Positions 1 to 8,283 of a DNA stretch of 52,676 nucleotides are shown here, in pieces (position 1 is the first letter of the stretch; each line of letters begins with the position of its first letter). The notes beneath the pieces were generated by a model. The model was given only the letters and a program-made list of their open reading frames with translations. It was not told where the DNA came from and searched no databases. Both the position numbers and the translations under genes were made by a program. Source of the stretch: Pseudomonas sp. Ant30-3 (GTDB taxonomy: Bacteria > Pseudomonadota > Gammaproteobacteria > Pseudomonadales > Pseudomonadaceae); NCBI RefSeq assembly GCF_000690905.1, contig NZ_JMCL01000016.1, positions 1-52,676 of the forward strand, written 5' to 3'.

Positions 1-3
1 CCA

Positions 4-1332
4 ATGAAGAGCGAACCCATGACCGCCATGAATAATGCCGTCATCCCCGCCGCCGAGCGGACGAATTCCTATTACAGCGCAACCCTCAAGCATGAGACCG
101 ACTACCCGACCTTGCAGGGTGAAGTGAGTGTTGACGTCGTCATCATCGGCGGTGGTTTTACGGGCGTTGCCAGCGCGGTTGAACTGGCCGAGCGCGGCCT
201 CAAAGTCGCCCTGATCGAGACTCACAAGATCGGCTGGGGGGCGAGCGGTCGCAACGGTGGCCAGGTCACCAGCAGCCTGTCTGGCGACGAGGCCATGCGC
301 AAGCAGATGCGCCAGTCGCTCGGCACACAAGTGGACGATTTCATCTGGCGCCTGCGCTGGCGCGGCCAGGAAATTATCGAGTCCCGCGTCGCCAGGTACG
401 GCATCGACTGCGACCTCAAGCACGGTCATCTGCATGCAGCGATGAAACCCGCTCATATGAACGAGCTGCGCAGCTTCCATGATGAGGCCCAGCGTCGCGG
501 CCTGGGTGACAGCGTCACCTTGCTGGACCGCGCCGAAATACGAAACCACCTGGCAAGCGAGCAGTATTTGGGCGCGCTGAAGAACACCCGAAATCTGCAC
601 CTGCACCCGCTCAACCTGTGCATCGGCGAGGCACGCGCGGCAGAGAGTCTGGGTGTGCAGATCTTCGAGCACTCCGAGGTGCTGGAGATCGTCCACGGCG
701 ACCGTCCGGCTGTCATCACCGCACAGGGTCGAGTCAATGCAACACAGGTGATGCTGGCCGGTGACGTTTATCACGCGCTCGAACCCAAGCAGCTCAAGGG
801 CAAAATCTTCCCGGCGATGGGCGGCATCGTGACCACCGCGCCTCTGGGTGTCCTGGCCCGACAACTCAACCCCTACGATTTGGCAGTTTATGACTGTCGT
901 TTTGTCCTCGACTACTACCGCATGACCGCCGACGGCCGCTTGCTGTTCGGTGGCGGCGCCAACTATTCCGGACGTGACTCACGGGACATTGCCGGCGAAC
1001 TGCGTCCCTGTATCGAACGTACATTTCCACAGCTCAAGGGTGTGGACATCGAGTACCAGTGGAGCTGCGCCATGGGCATCGTGGTCAACCGCATTCCACA
1101 GCTTGGCAAGCTGTCGAGCAACGTCTGGTACTGCCAGGGTTATTCGGGGCACGGCATCGCCACCAGCCATATCATGGGCGAAATCATGGCCGAAGCGATC
1201 ACCGGCAGCCTCGGCCGCTTCGATACCTTCGCCAGCTGCAAGCACATCAAGGTGCCGTTCGGCGACGTCTTCGGCAACCCGATGCTGGCGGCAGGCATGT
1301 GGTATTACCAGATGCTGGAAAAGCTGCGCTGA
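4..1332 (+). CDS. FAD-dependent amine oxidoreductase, gamma-glutamylputrescine oxidase (PuuB/PauB) type
   Basis: Probably oxidises a (glutamylated) polyamine to its aldehyde with FAD in the cytoplasm. The protein has a dinucleotide-binding GGGFTG motif near residue 50, followed by the GWGASGRNGGQV block typical of DAO-fold amine oxidases around residue 80. A C-terminal FAD-contact stretch (QGYSGHGIATSH) lies near residue 380. Length of 442 residues fits the family. It heads a same-strand cluster with a LuxR regulator, a polyamine-type ABC importer and an aldehyde dehydrogenase, the usual partners for uptake and oxidation of amines. In-frame ATGs at 4, 19 and 28 compete; an AAGAG at 8-12 favours 19, and the window edge hides anything upstream of 4. 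The exact substrate is inferred from context; another primary amine or amino acid is possible. Confidence 0.85.
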   Translation: MKSEPMTAMNNAVIPAAERTNSYYSATLKHETDYPTLQGEVSVDVVIIGGGFTGVASAVELAERGLKVALIETHKIGWGASGRNGGQVTSSLSGDEAMRKQMRQSLGTQVDDFIWRLRWRGQEIIESRVARYGIDCDLKHGHLHAAMKPAHMNELRSFHDEAQRRGLGDSVTLLDRAEIRNHLASEQYLGALKNTRNLHLHPLNLCIGEARAAESLGVQIFEHSEVLEIVHGDRPAVITAQGRVNATQVMLAGDVYHALEPKQLKGKIFPAMGGIVTTAPLGVLARQLNPYDLAVYDCRFVLDYYRMTADGRLLFGGGANYSGRDSRDIAGELRPCIERTFPQLKGVDIEYQWSCAMGIVVNRIPQLGKLSSNVWYCQGYSGHGIATSHIMGEIMAEAITGSLGRFDTFASCKHIKVPFGDVFGNPMLAAGMWYYQMLEKLR

Positions 1333-1535
1333 GGTCCCGGCTCTGCGCGACCCGCCGAGCCGTTCATCTCAATGCACCAATTCTGCTACCACCCATGTGG
1401 CACTCGGTAACATTCGGCGCTATCAGGGTGCGTCTTTTCAGCGACGCACTCTGGCCCGCCCCGCCCTGCAAAGGCGCGTACAACCATGGCGTAATTCGTG
1501 CATCACAACCCACTCCACTCTTGCCTGAAATCGCC

Positions 1536-2345
1536 ATGCGCCCCAAGGAACTCAAACTGTGGATCACCGGTGTCGCCCACCTGCTTGACCTGCCTGCGGG
1601 ACACGCACGCTTAGTGGCGTTAACCCATTGGTTGCGCCAGGTGTGCCCGGTCGACCATTTCGTCCTGTTCGTCTATGAAGGCAATCATCGGCCGTTGGCA
1701 TTGTTCGATACCTTTGCCGCCGACAAGCGTGCGGTGTACGTCGATGATTATCAGTGTGGGCCGTATCTGCTCGATCCTTTCTACCTCGCCTGCATTCGCG
1801 GGCAGGCGCCCGGGCTGTGGCGATTGCGTCAGTTCGCGCCCGACCACTTCTACCTTGGCGAGTACTACCTGACCTATTACCAGCAGACCGGTCTGGCTGA
1901 AGAAGTGGCGTTTTTCGTCGAACTCGGCGGCGGTGCCATGGCCGTCCTGTCGTTGATGCGCTCCTCGGCCAGCTGCGCGTTCAGCCGTGAGGAAATGCAA
2001 CTGATCGAGTGTGCGCAAACGGTCGTCGAACAGGTGATCAACGAGGCTTGGCGCTTGCGTCAGGCGCAAGAACCGCGTCCGGCGCACGACCTCGATTTCA
2101 AAATCCGCGAAGCTTTCGATCATTTCGGCGCGCACATCCTCACCGGCCGTGAACAGGAGATTGTCCAGCTGCTGCTGCGTGGCCACTCCAGTGCCTCGGT
2201 GGCCGAACAACTGAGCATCAGCCCCGGCACGGTGAAGATTCACCGCAAGCACATCTACGCCAAACTCGGCATCTGCAGCCAGTCCGAATTGCTCGGCTTG
2301 TTTATCCGCGACCTCACCGGCCAGGAGCTCCTTGTCGAAGCCTGA
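1536..2345 (+). CDS. LuxR-family transcriptional regulator
   Basis: A 269-residue regulator. The C-terminal 65 residues form a GerE-type helix-turn-helix: LTGREQEIVQLLLRGHSSA, then the recognition region SISPGTVKIHRKHIYAKLGI. The N-terminal 190 residues are an unrecognised sensor-like domain rich in aromatic residues; I do not see the signature acyl-homoserine-lactone residues clearly enough to call it a quorum-sensing receptor. The ATG at 1536 is chosen because homology-like sequence begins there; the reading frame stays open upstream but reads through the 3' end of the preceding gene. It lies between the oxidase and the ABC transporter genes on the same strand, so it most likely controls this catabolic cluster. 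A small palindrome just downstream (2362-2377) is a candidate target. Confidence 0.85.
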   Translation: MRPKELKLWITGVAHLLDLPAGHARLVALTHWLRQVCPVDHFVLFVYEGNHRPLALFDTFAADKRAVYVDDYQCGPYLLDPFYLACIRGQAPGLWRLRQFAPDHFYLGEYYLTYYQQTGLAEEVAFFVELGGGAMAVLSLMRSSASCAFSREEMQLIECAQTVVEQVINEAWRLRQAQEPRPAHDLDFKIREAFDHFGAHILTGREQEIVQLLLRGHSSASVAEQLSISPGTVKIHRKHIYAKLGICSQSELLGLFIRDLTGQELLVEA

Positions 2346-2361
2346 TACCTGAAAGCGACTC

Positions 2362-2377
2362 TATCCCCCAAGGGATA
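2362..2377. promoter_or_regulatory. Candidate operator upstream of the ABC importer operon
   Basis: Perfect 6-bp inverted repeat TATCCC-CCAA-GGGATA in the 105-bp gap between the LuxR-type gene and the ATP-binding gene. Position and symmetry fit a dimeric regulator site; assignment to the adjacent LuxR-type protein is inference. Confidence 0.35.
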
Positions 2378-2450
2378 TATACAGCGCAAAACCGCGATTG
2401 CTAGTTTGATTCCCGACGCGATGATTCATCACTGCAAGGGAGCCCGCACC

Positions 2451-3566
2451 GTGAATGACAACCCGCCAAGCGATATCGAATTCTGCAACGTGGTCAAACG
2501 TTATGGCGAGGTGTCGGCCGTCGATGGCCTGAACTTCGCGGTACGCCGTGGCTCGTTCCATTCCTTCCTCGGCGGTTCGGGCTGCGGCAAAACCACCACC
2601 CTGCGCATGATCGCCGGCTTCGAACAACCCACCAGCGGTGAAGTGCGCCTGGCCGGCAAAAGCGTCGCCGGAGTACCGGCATTCGAGCGCCCGGTGAACA
2701 TGGTGTTCCAGCATTACGCGCTGTTCCCGCACCTGACGGTGGCGCAGAACATCGCCTATGGCCTGCGCTATCGCACGCCACGGCCGGACAAGAAAACCCA
2801 GCTGCGCATGGCCGACGAAGCATTGGAGATGGTGCGGCTCAGCGGCTTCGGCCAACGCAAACCCAGTGAGCTGTCCGGCGGTCAACAGCAACGCGTCGCC
2901 CTCGCACGGGCGCTGGTCAACAAGCCGACCGTGTTGCTGCTTGACGAGCCACTGGCAGCGCTTGATCGCAAGTTGCGCAAGGAGATGCAATCGGAATTGC
3001 TGCGTCTGCAACGCGAGGTCGGCATCACGTTTGTGCTGGTCACCCACGACCAGGAAGAAGCCTTGTCGATGAGTGACAGCATCAGCGTGATGCACAACGG
3101 TTCGATCATCCAGACCGCCACCCCGGAACAGCTTTACGAAGCCCCGGCCAGCCGTTACGTCGCCGACTTCATCGGTGAATCCAATCTGTTCAATGGCACC
3201 GTTCGCCACCTGCACGGCAATTCGGTGGTGCTGCGTACCGAACAAGGCCTGGAACTGACCAGCCCGTTGACGCCCACCGGCAAAGGCTTGAGCGCCGACG
3301 CCGCCGGTTGCATTGCCGTGCGCCCGGAGCTGATCAGCATAGCAGGCGCCAATGCCGAGCTGGCCCGCGAGGTGAAGCTGCGAGGCTGTGTGGAAGACCG
3401 CATCTACCTCGGTAATTCCACCGAATACCGCGTACGCACCGAAGCCTTTGGCGTGGTCTGCGTGCGAGTGCCGCGCCAGCAGGATCACGGCACTCATGCA
3501 TTCGAACACGGCGCGGCAGTAAGCGTCGGCTGGGATCACGCCAACGGCCTGGCCATGGCGTTGTAA
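2451..3566 (+). CDS. Polyamine-type ABC transporter, ATP-binding subunit (PotA-like)
   Basis: Energises import by the permease pair encoded downstream. All ABC motifs are present: Walker [11 protein letters not shown] near residue 40, Q-loop [10 protein letters not shown], signature [15 protein letters not shown], Walker [13 protein letters not shown], and the switch histidine in VTHDQEEA. The C-terminal third is the TOBE-type regulatory domain of the spermidine/putrescine (PotA) branch. I chose the GTG at 2451 because AAGGGAG at 2436-2442 sits 8 nt upstream and the family-like sequence begins just after it; ATG 2421 and TTG 2406 are in frame but less well placed. First gene of a tight potA-D-B-C-like run. 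Substrate could be putrescine, spermidine or another cationic compound. Confidence 0.9.
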   Translation: MNDNPPSDIEFCNVVKRYGEVSAVDGLNFAVRRGSFHSFLGGSGCGKTTTLRMIAGFEQPTSGEVRLAGKSVAGVPAFERPVNMVFQHYALFPHLTVAQNIAYGLRYRTPRPDKKTQLRMADEALEMVRLSGFGQRKPSELSGGQQQRVALARALVNKPTVLLLDEPLAALDRKLRKEMQSELLRLQREVGITFVLVTHDQEEALSMSDSISVMHNGSIIQTATPEQLYEAPASRYVADFIGESNLFNGTVRHLHGNSVVLRTEQGLELTSPLTPTGKGLSADAAGCIAVRPELISIAGANAELAREVKLRGCVEDRIYLGNSTEYRVRTEAFGVVCVRVPRQQDHGTHAFEHGAAVSVGWDHANGLAMAL

Positions 3567-3605
3567 ATCATCGACTCGATTCATCAACCGGATGTGGAGC
3601 GCGTT

Positions 3606-4748
3606 ATGGACCAGAAGACGTTTATCAACACCCTGCGCAGTTGGCAGAACGGCTCGATCAGCCGCCGCGATTTCCTTGGCCGTACGGGCCTGGGGATTGC
3701 CGCAGCGGTGGTCGCCGTCAACGTGCCCGGCCTGCTGACATCCAGTGCGCAAGCGGCCGAGCAGGCCAAGCTGGGTGATCGCCTGGCGCTGGCGACGTGG
3801 CCGAACTATCACAGTCAGGAAAACCTCGACGCCTTCGCCAAAACCACTGGCGCCCGTGTCTCCATGAGCGTGTTCGGCTCCAACGAAGAGATGCTCGCCA
3901 AGCTGCAGGCCGGCGGCAGCGGCTGGGACGTGTTGGTGCCGACCAACTACACCATCAGCACCTACGTGGGTCTGGGATTGATCGAGCCGCTGGATTTGTC
4001 GCGCATTCCCAATTTCGATGCGTCGGCATTCCAGCAAAAGTTCATGGCTCAGGGCACAGTGGACGGCAAGGTGTACGCAGTGCCGAAAAACTGGGGCACC
4101 ACCGGCATGCTCTACGACAGCGGCAAACTGAAGAACGGCCCCGCCAGCTGGAAAGAGTTCTGGGCCGCCGCGCAAGGCCCTGCCAGCGGCCGGACGATCG
4201 TTCACGATTACCAGTTGACCGCCATCGGCAACGCCCTGAAAAGCTTCGGCTACAGCTTCAATTCTCTTGACCCGAAAGAACTGGCCGATGCTGAAAAACT
4301 GCTGATCGAGGTCAAGCCGCACCTGTTTGCGATCAACTCCGATATTCAACCGTCGATGCGCAGTGGCGATGCCTGGCTGGCGATGTCCTGGACCGGCGAT
4401 GCCTCTCAGCTGCATCGCGACAACGCGAAGATGCAGTTCGAACTGGGCAAGGAAGGCGGCGAGTTGTGGAGTGATTTCTTCGCCATCCCGAAAAGCTCGG
4501 AGCACAAGGACGCGGCTTACGCGTTCATCAATTACCTGCTCGATCCGCAGCACAACAAGCTTGAAGTGTTGAGCCACGGCTACCCGAGCGGCGACAAACG
4601 CGTCGATGCCTTGCTGCCCGCCGCGATGCTCGACGATCCGATCATGTACCCGGCCGCCGAAGCGCTCAGCCCGCTGGAGTTCGGCGCCGCCGCCACGCTG
4701 ACCAGCCCGGCACGCGCCGAACTGATGGCGCGCTTCAAGTCCGCCTGA
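3606..4748 (+). CDS. Polyamine-type ABC transporter, periplasmic binding protein (PotD-like) with Tat signal
   Basis: Substrate-capturing subunit of the importer, 380 residues. The N-terminus carries a twin-arginine motif (SRRDFLGRTGLG near residue 18), then a hydrophobic stretch and an AQAA-type cleavage region, so it is predicted to be exported folded by Tat rather than by Sec. The mature part follows the PotD/PotF pattern: LALATWPNYHSQE at the start, WDVLVPTNY, then NWGTTGMLYDSG. ATG 3606 is preferred over GTG 3594 because GGAG lies 7 nt upstream. It falls between the ATPase and permease genes in a PotA-D-B-C-like order. The ligand cannot be decided from sequence alone. Confidence 0.88.
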   Translation: MDQKTFINTLRSWQNGSISRRDFLGRTGLGIAAAVVAVNVPGLLTSSAQAAEQAKLGDRLALATWPNYHSQENLDAFAKTTGARVSMSVFGSNEEMLAKLQAGGSGWDVLVPTNYTISTYVGLGLIEPLDLSRIPNFDASAFQQKFMAQGTVDGKVYAVPKNWGTTGMLYDSGKLKNGPASWKEFWAAAQGPASGRTIVHDYQLTAIGNALKSFGYSFNSLDPKELADAEKLLIEVKPHLFAINSDIQPSMRSGDAWLAMSWTGDASQLHRDNAKMQFELGKEGGELWSDFFAIPKSSEHKDAAYAFINYLLDPQHNKLEVLSHGYPSGDKRVDALLPAAMLDDPIMYPAAEALSPLEFGAAATLTSPARAELMARFKSA

Positions 4749-4771
4749 CCATGGTCAACAAGGAGTCACCC

Positions 4772-5689
4772 ATGAACACCGCCGCTCACCCGCAAACGGT
4801 GCCGCCGGGCCATGTTCTGTCAATCGAGGTTCGCCAGCGGCGCAGCCTCGGCCGACGGATCACCCTGCTGATGCTCTTGCCTTCAACCTTGTGGTTCCTG
4901 CTGCTGTTGTTGATGCCGCTGGTGATCATCCTGGTCTTCAGTTTCGGCGAGCGCAGCGCCGTGGGCGGTTACGCCGGTGGCTTCACCCTGGCCAATTATT
5001 TAAACCTCGGTTCGCGAGGCGCAGCGTTCAGCAACACGCTGATGCTGGCGCCGCTGGGCACGCTGGTGTGCCTGGTAGCCGCTTACCCGCTGGCGTACTT
5101 CCTGGCGGTCAAGGTCACCCGCAACCGCTCGCTGTTGCTGACGCTGGTGATCGTGCCGTTCTGGACCAGTTTCCTGATCCGCACGTACGCGTGGATCTTC
5201 ATCCTCAGCGGCAAGGGCATTCCGGCGTTGCTCGCCAGCCTGGGCCTGGAAGACGTGCGGCTGATCAATACGCCATGGGCGGTGCTGATCGGCATCGTCT
5301 ACGGCTACTTGCCGCTGATGGTGTTCCCGATTTACGTCAGCCTGGAAAAACTCGACAAACGCCTGCTCGAAGCCTCGGCCGACCTTGGTGCCAGCGCTTT
5401 CGAGAGCTTTCGGCGGATCACGTTGCCGCTGTCCGCGCCTGGGATCATTACCGGGGTGATGCTGGTGTTCATTTTGCTGATGGGTGAATTCCTGATCCCG
5501 GCGATTCTCGGTGGCGGCAAAGTGTTCTTCGTCGGCAATGCATTGGTCGATCTATTCCTGCAATCGCGCAACTGGCCTTTCGGCAGCGCGCTGGCAATGA
5601 CCCTGGTGGCGATGATGCTGCTGATTATCGGTGTGTACCTGAAACTGGTGGCGCGCTACGGCGGCCGCCCTGCCGATGGAGGGTTGTGA
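4772..5689 (+). CDS. Polyamine-type ABC transporter permease (PotB-like)
   Basis: One of two inner-membrane permeases of the importer, 305 residues, with about six hydrophobic helices. The cytoplasmic EAA coupling loop reads LLEASADLGASAFESFRRI around residue 200, the contact site for the ATPase. The ATG at 4772 has AAGGAG ending 6 nt upstream; an in-frame ATG at 4751 would add only seven residues and lacks a ribosome-binding site. The gap to the second permease is a single base, so the two are almost certainly translated together. Family placement next to PotB is secure; substrate is inferred from the partner genes. Confidence 0.9.
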   Translation: MNTAAHPQTVPPGHVLSIEVRQRRSLGRRITLLMLLPSTLWFLLLLLMPLVIILVFSFGERSAVGGYAGGFTLANYLNLGSRGAAFSNTLMLAPLGTLVCLVAAYPLAYFLAVKVTRNRSLLLTLVIVPFWTSFLIRTYAWIFILSGKGIPALLASLGLEDVRLINTPWAVLIGIVYGYLPLMVFPIYVSLEKLDKRLLEASADLGASAFESFRRITLPLSAPGIITGVMLVFILLMGEFLIPAILGGGKVFFVGNALVDLFLQSRNWPFGSALAMTLVAMMLLIIGVYLKLVARYGGRPADGGL

Positions 5690-5690
5690 C

Positions 5691-6518
5691 ATGTGGCTGC
5701 GCAGCTATTCGACTTCGCTGTACCTCTTTCTCTACGCACCGATTGCCTTGATCGTGCTGTTCAGCTTCAACGCCGGGCGCAGTGGCCTGGCGTTTGAATG
5801 CTGTTCGGTGCAGTGGTTTGGTCGCGCCTTCGGCAACCCGTTCATCATGGAAGCGCTGGGCAACAGCGCGTTCATTGCCTTTACGTCGGCGGTTATCGCC
5901 ACCCTGTTCGGGACCTTGGCAGTATTCGGTTTGCAACGTGCGGGCAAGAAAGTGCGTCTGTTGTTCGATGCGCTGACCTATTGCGCGATCATCGTGCCGG
6001 GGATCGTCATCGGCATCTCGACACTGATTGCGTTCATCACGCTGTTCGACTTGATCAACCCGATACTGGCGACCTGGATACCAAGCGTGCCGCGCTTGAA
6101 CATGGGCTTCTTCACCGTGATCGCCGCGCATTCGTTGTTCACCATGGCCCTGGTCATGGTGATCGTGCGCACCCGCGTCGACTCCCTGGACAAGGCCTTG
6201 CTCGAAGCTTCGGCGGACCTGTACGCGCCGCCGATGCAAACGTTCTGGCGGGTCACCCTGCCGCAGATCAGCCCGGCGATCATGGCCGGATTCCTGCTCG
6301 CGTTCACCTTCAGCTTCGACGATTTCATCATCGCGTTTTTCGTCGCTGGCTCGGAAACGACCTTGCCGATTTACATTTTCTCATCGATCCGCCGCGGTGT
6401 GACACCCGAAATCAACGCGGTCTCGACCGTCATCATCTGCGCTTCACTGGCGCTGCTATTCACTTCCCGCTCGCTGCAAAACCGCCGCACCGGCGTTCAG
6501 GAGTCAAACCATGCGTGA
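5691..6518 (+). CDS. Polyamine-type ABC transporter permease (PotC-like)
   Basis: Second permease, 275 residues and about six transmembrane helices. Its EAA loop, LLEASADLYAPPMQTFWRV near residue 180, mirrors that of its partner. The ATG at 5691 follows a GGAGGG ribosome-binding site at 5678-5683; an upstream in-frame ATG at 5676 overlaps that site and is less likely. It starts 1 nt after the previous stop and its own 3' end overlaps the aldehyde dehydrogenase start by 8 nt, so importer and dehydrogenase look co-translated, which ties uptake to oxidation of the imported compound. Confidence 0.9.
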   Translation: MWLRSYSTSLYLFLYAPIALIVLFSFNAGRSGLAFECCSVQWFGRAFGNPFIMEALGNSAFIAFTSAVIATLFGTLAVFGLQRAGKKVRLLFDALTYCAIIVPGIVIGISTLIAFITLFDLINPILATWIPSVPRLNMGFFTVIAAHSLFTMALVMVIVRTRVDSLDKALLEASADLYAPPMQTFWRVTLPQISPAIMAGFLLAFTFSFDDFIIAFFVAGSETTLPIYIFSSIRRGVTPEINAVSTVIICASLALLFTSRSLQNRRTGVQESNHA

Positions 6519-7983
6519 TCAGCTTTACATCAATGGAGAGTGGGTGAGCCCGGATCTGGGCGGCTATCTGGATGTCATCGACCCGGCCACCGAACAGGTT
6601 TTCCATCGGGTGGCGGCGGGCACCGAAGAAGACATCGATCACGCGGTGCGCGCCGCCCGACGCGCGTTCGATAACGGCTGGAGCGAAACCACCGGCGCCG
6701 AGCGCGCGCAGTGGCTGGAAGCATTGGCCGACGAACTGGAAAGCAGCCAGCAGGTACTGGCCGAACTGGAAGTGCGCGACAACGGCAAGCCATTGCCCGA
6801 AGCCCAGTGGGATGTCGGCGATGCCATCGGCTGCTTTCGTTACTACGCCGGCCTGGCCCACGAACTGGATCAGCAGCAGGATCAACCGCTGGCATTGCCG
6901 GACGCACGCTTTCGCTGCCGCATTCGCCATGAACCGATTGGCGTTGCAGGGCAGATCATTCCATGGAACTACCCGCTGCTGATGGCCGCCTGGAAAGTCG
7001 CGCCGGCCCTGGCCGCCGGCGCCACGCTGGTGCTCAAACCCTCAGAGCTGACACCGCTCTGCGCGCTGGAACTGGCGGCGGCCGCCGACCGCGTCGGTTT
7101 ACCGGCCGGGGTGCTGAACGTGGTCACCGGGCTCGGTGCCGATGCCGGCAGTCCACTGACCGAGCATCCCGGTGTGGACAAACTGGCCTTCACCGGCAGC
7201 GTGCCGACCGGCGAAAAAATCATGGCTGCAGCCGCGCGCGACATCAAGAACATCAGCCTCGAACTGGGCGGCAAATCTGCGTTCATCGTGTTCGACGACG
7301 CCGACATCGACGCCGCTGTCGAATGGATTCTGTTCGGCATTTTCTGGAACCAGGGCCAGGTGTGCAGCGCTACGTCCCGTCTGTTGGTGCAGGAAAACAT
7401 CGCCCCGCGCCTGATCGACAGACTGGTCGAAGAAACCCGCAAGATCACCATGGGTCCGGGGATGGAACCGGGCGTATTGCTCGGCCCGCTGGTCAGCCAA
7501 GGCCAACACGACAAAGTCCTCGGTTTCATCGATCAGGGCCTCGCCAGTGGCGCCCGCCTGCTCACGGGAGGCCGGCGGCCGACACATCTGTCTGAAGGTT
7601 ATTTCATCGAACCGGCAATCTTCGACGAACCTGGACACAGCAGTATCCTCTGGCGCGAAGAAGTATTCGGTCCGGTGCTGTGCATCAAGCGCTTCAAGAC
7701 CGAAGAACAAGCCCTGCAAATGGCCAATGCCAGCCGCTTCGGCCTCGCCGCCGCAGTAATGAGCGCGGATTTGCAACGCACCGCACGTGTGGCCAACCAA
7801 CTGCGGGCGGGGATTATCTGGATCAACTGCTCGCAACCGACCTTCGTCGAGGCGCCGTGGGGCGGGATGAAACACAGCGGTATCGGCCGGGAACTCGGCG
7901 AGTGGGGATTGCACAATTATCTGGAGGTCAAACAGGTGACTGAGTACATCGGTGATCAGCCGTGGGGGTGGTATTTGAAATAG
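6511..7983 (+). CDS. NAD(P)-dependent aldehyde dehydrogenase, betaine/aminoaldehyde type
   Basis: Oxidises an aldehyde to the acid, probably the aminoaldehyde made by the amine oxidase at the start of the cluster. At 490 residues it is full length. Visible motifs are PWNYP (oxyanion/cofactor region), FTGSVPTGEKI, the general base glutamate in LELGGK near residue 250, the nucleophilic cysteine in GQVCSATSR near 285, and the C-terminal PWGGMKHSGIGRELG block shared with BetB/PuuC/KauB enzymes. AGGAG precedes the ATG at 6511, which overlaps the permease gene by 8 nt. A strong terminator follows. Betaine aldehyde or gamma-aminobutyraldehyde are the leading substrates; sequence does not separate them. 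Confidence 0.9.
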   Translation: MRDQLYINGEWVSPDLGGYLDVIDPATEQVFHRVAAGTEEDIDHAVRAARRAFDNGWSETTGAERAQWLEALADELESSQQVLAELEVRDNGKPLPEAQWDVGDAIGCFRYYAGLAHELDQQQDQPLALPDARFRCRIRHEPIGVAGQIIPWNYPLLMAAWKVAPALAAGATLVLKPSELTPLCALELAAAADRVGLPAGVLNVVTGLGADAGSPLTEHPGVDKLAFTGSVPTGEKIMAAAARDIKNISLELGGKSAFIVFDDADIDAAVEWILFGIFWNQGQVCSATSRLLVQENIAPRLIDRLVEETRKITMGPGMEPGVLLGPLVSQGQHDKVLGFIDQGLASGARLLTGGRRPTHLSEGYFIEPAIFDEPGHSSILWREEVFGPVLCIKRFKTEEQALQMANASRFGLAAAVMSADLQRTARVANQLRAGIIWINCSQPTFVEAPWGGMKHSGIGRELGEWGLHNYLEVKQVTEYIGDQPWGWYLK

Positions 7984-8008
7984 CGGCTTTCAGATATCAG
8001 CTATAAAA

Positions 8009-8046
8009 AAGCCCCGCCCGAGTATGACCCGGCGGGGCTTTCTTTT
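8009..8046 (+). terminator. Rho-independent terminator of the polyamine cluster
   Basis: AAGCCCCGCC pairs perfectly with GGCGGGGCTT across a 12-nt loop and is followed by a T-rich tail (TCTTTT); the A-run before it suggests weak bidirectional activity. Confidence 0.9.
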
Positions 8047-8118
8047 GCCTGATGCTGCCGCCCTGCCGCTACCGCTAATCGATCGGTAAGGGGGAAGCCT
8101 TGAGAGGCGAGAAGTAGT

Positions 8119-8165
8119 TGGTGTCCCAGGCGGGGTTCGAACCTGCAACCTTCCCCTTAGGAGGG
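8119..8165 (-). pseudogene. Left attachment site: stranded 3' half of the original tRNA-Arg(CCU)
   Basis: This minus-strand fragment matches the 3' half of the intact tRNA-Arg at 17219-17295, from the anticodon arm to the encoded CCA. The 20-bp stretch CAACCTTCCCCTTAGGAGGG (8146-8165) is identical to 17246-17265 and is the likely crossover core. Outside it the acceptor strand is kept but the T-stem has an A-C mismatch (GCAGG against CCCGC), as expected of a fragment no longer under selection. There is no D-arm or 5' acceptor, so it is not a functional tRNA. Confidence 0.88.
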
Positions 8166-8242
8166 TCAAACAGAGGCCAGTGTATACGGGGAAAAGCCCG
8201 CAGGCATAGGCTCTAGACGTGTGGTTGTGTATTCCAAAACTG

Positions 8243-8278
8243 GCTGGTACTGTGCTTTCTGCTGGTAGCCTGCTGGTA
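8243..8278. repeat. Left integrase arm-like repeats (3 x GCTGGTA)
   Basis: GCTGGTA occurs at 8243-8249, 8261-8267 and 8272-8278, the last two 11 bp apart, immediately before the integrase start. The same pair with the same 11-bp spacing is at 17154-17171 near the right end. This is the layout of integrase arm-binding sites; binding is inferred. Confidence 0.6.
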
Positions 8279-8283
8279 CGGAC

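Noticed and set aside
2361..4577. Long minus-strand open frame across the transporter genes
   Set aside because: Overlaps two well-supported genes on the other strand and resembles no protein.
8119..8165. A second functional tRNA-Arg gene
   Set aside because: Only the 3' half is present; there is no D-arm or 5' acceptor and the T-stem has a mismatch.
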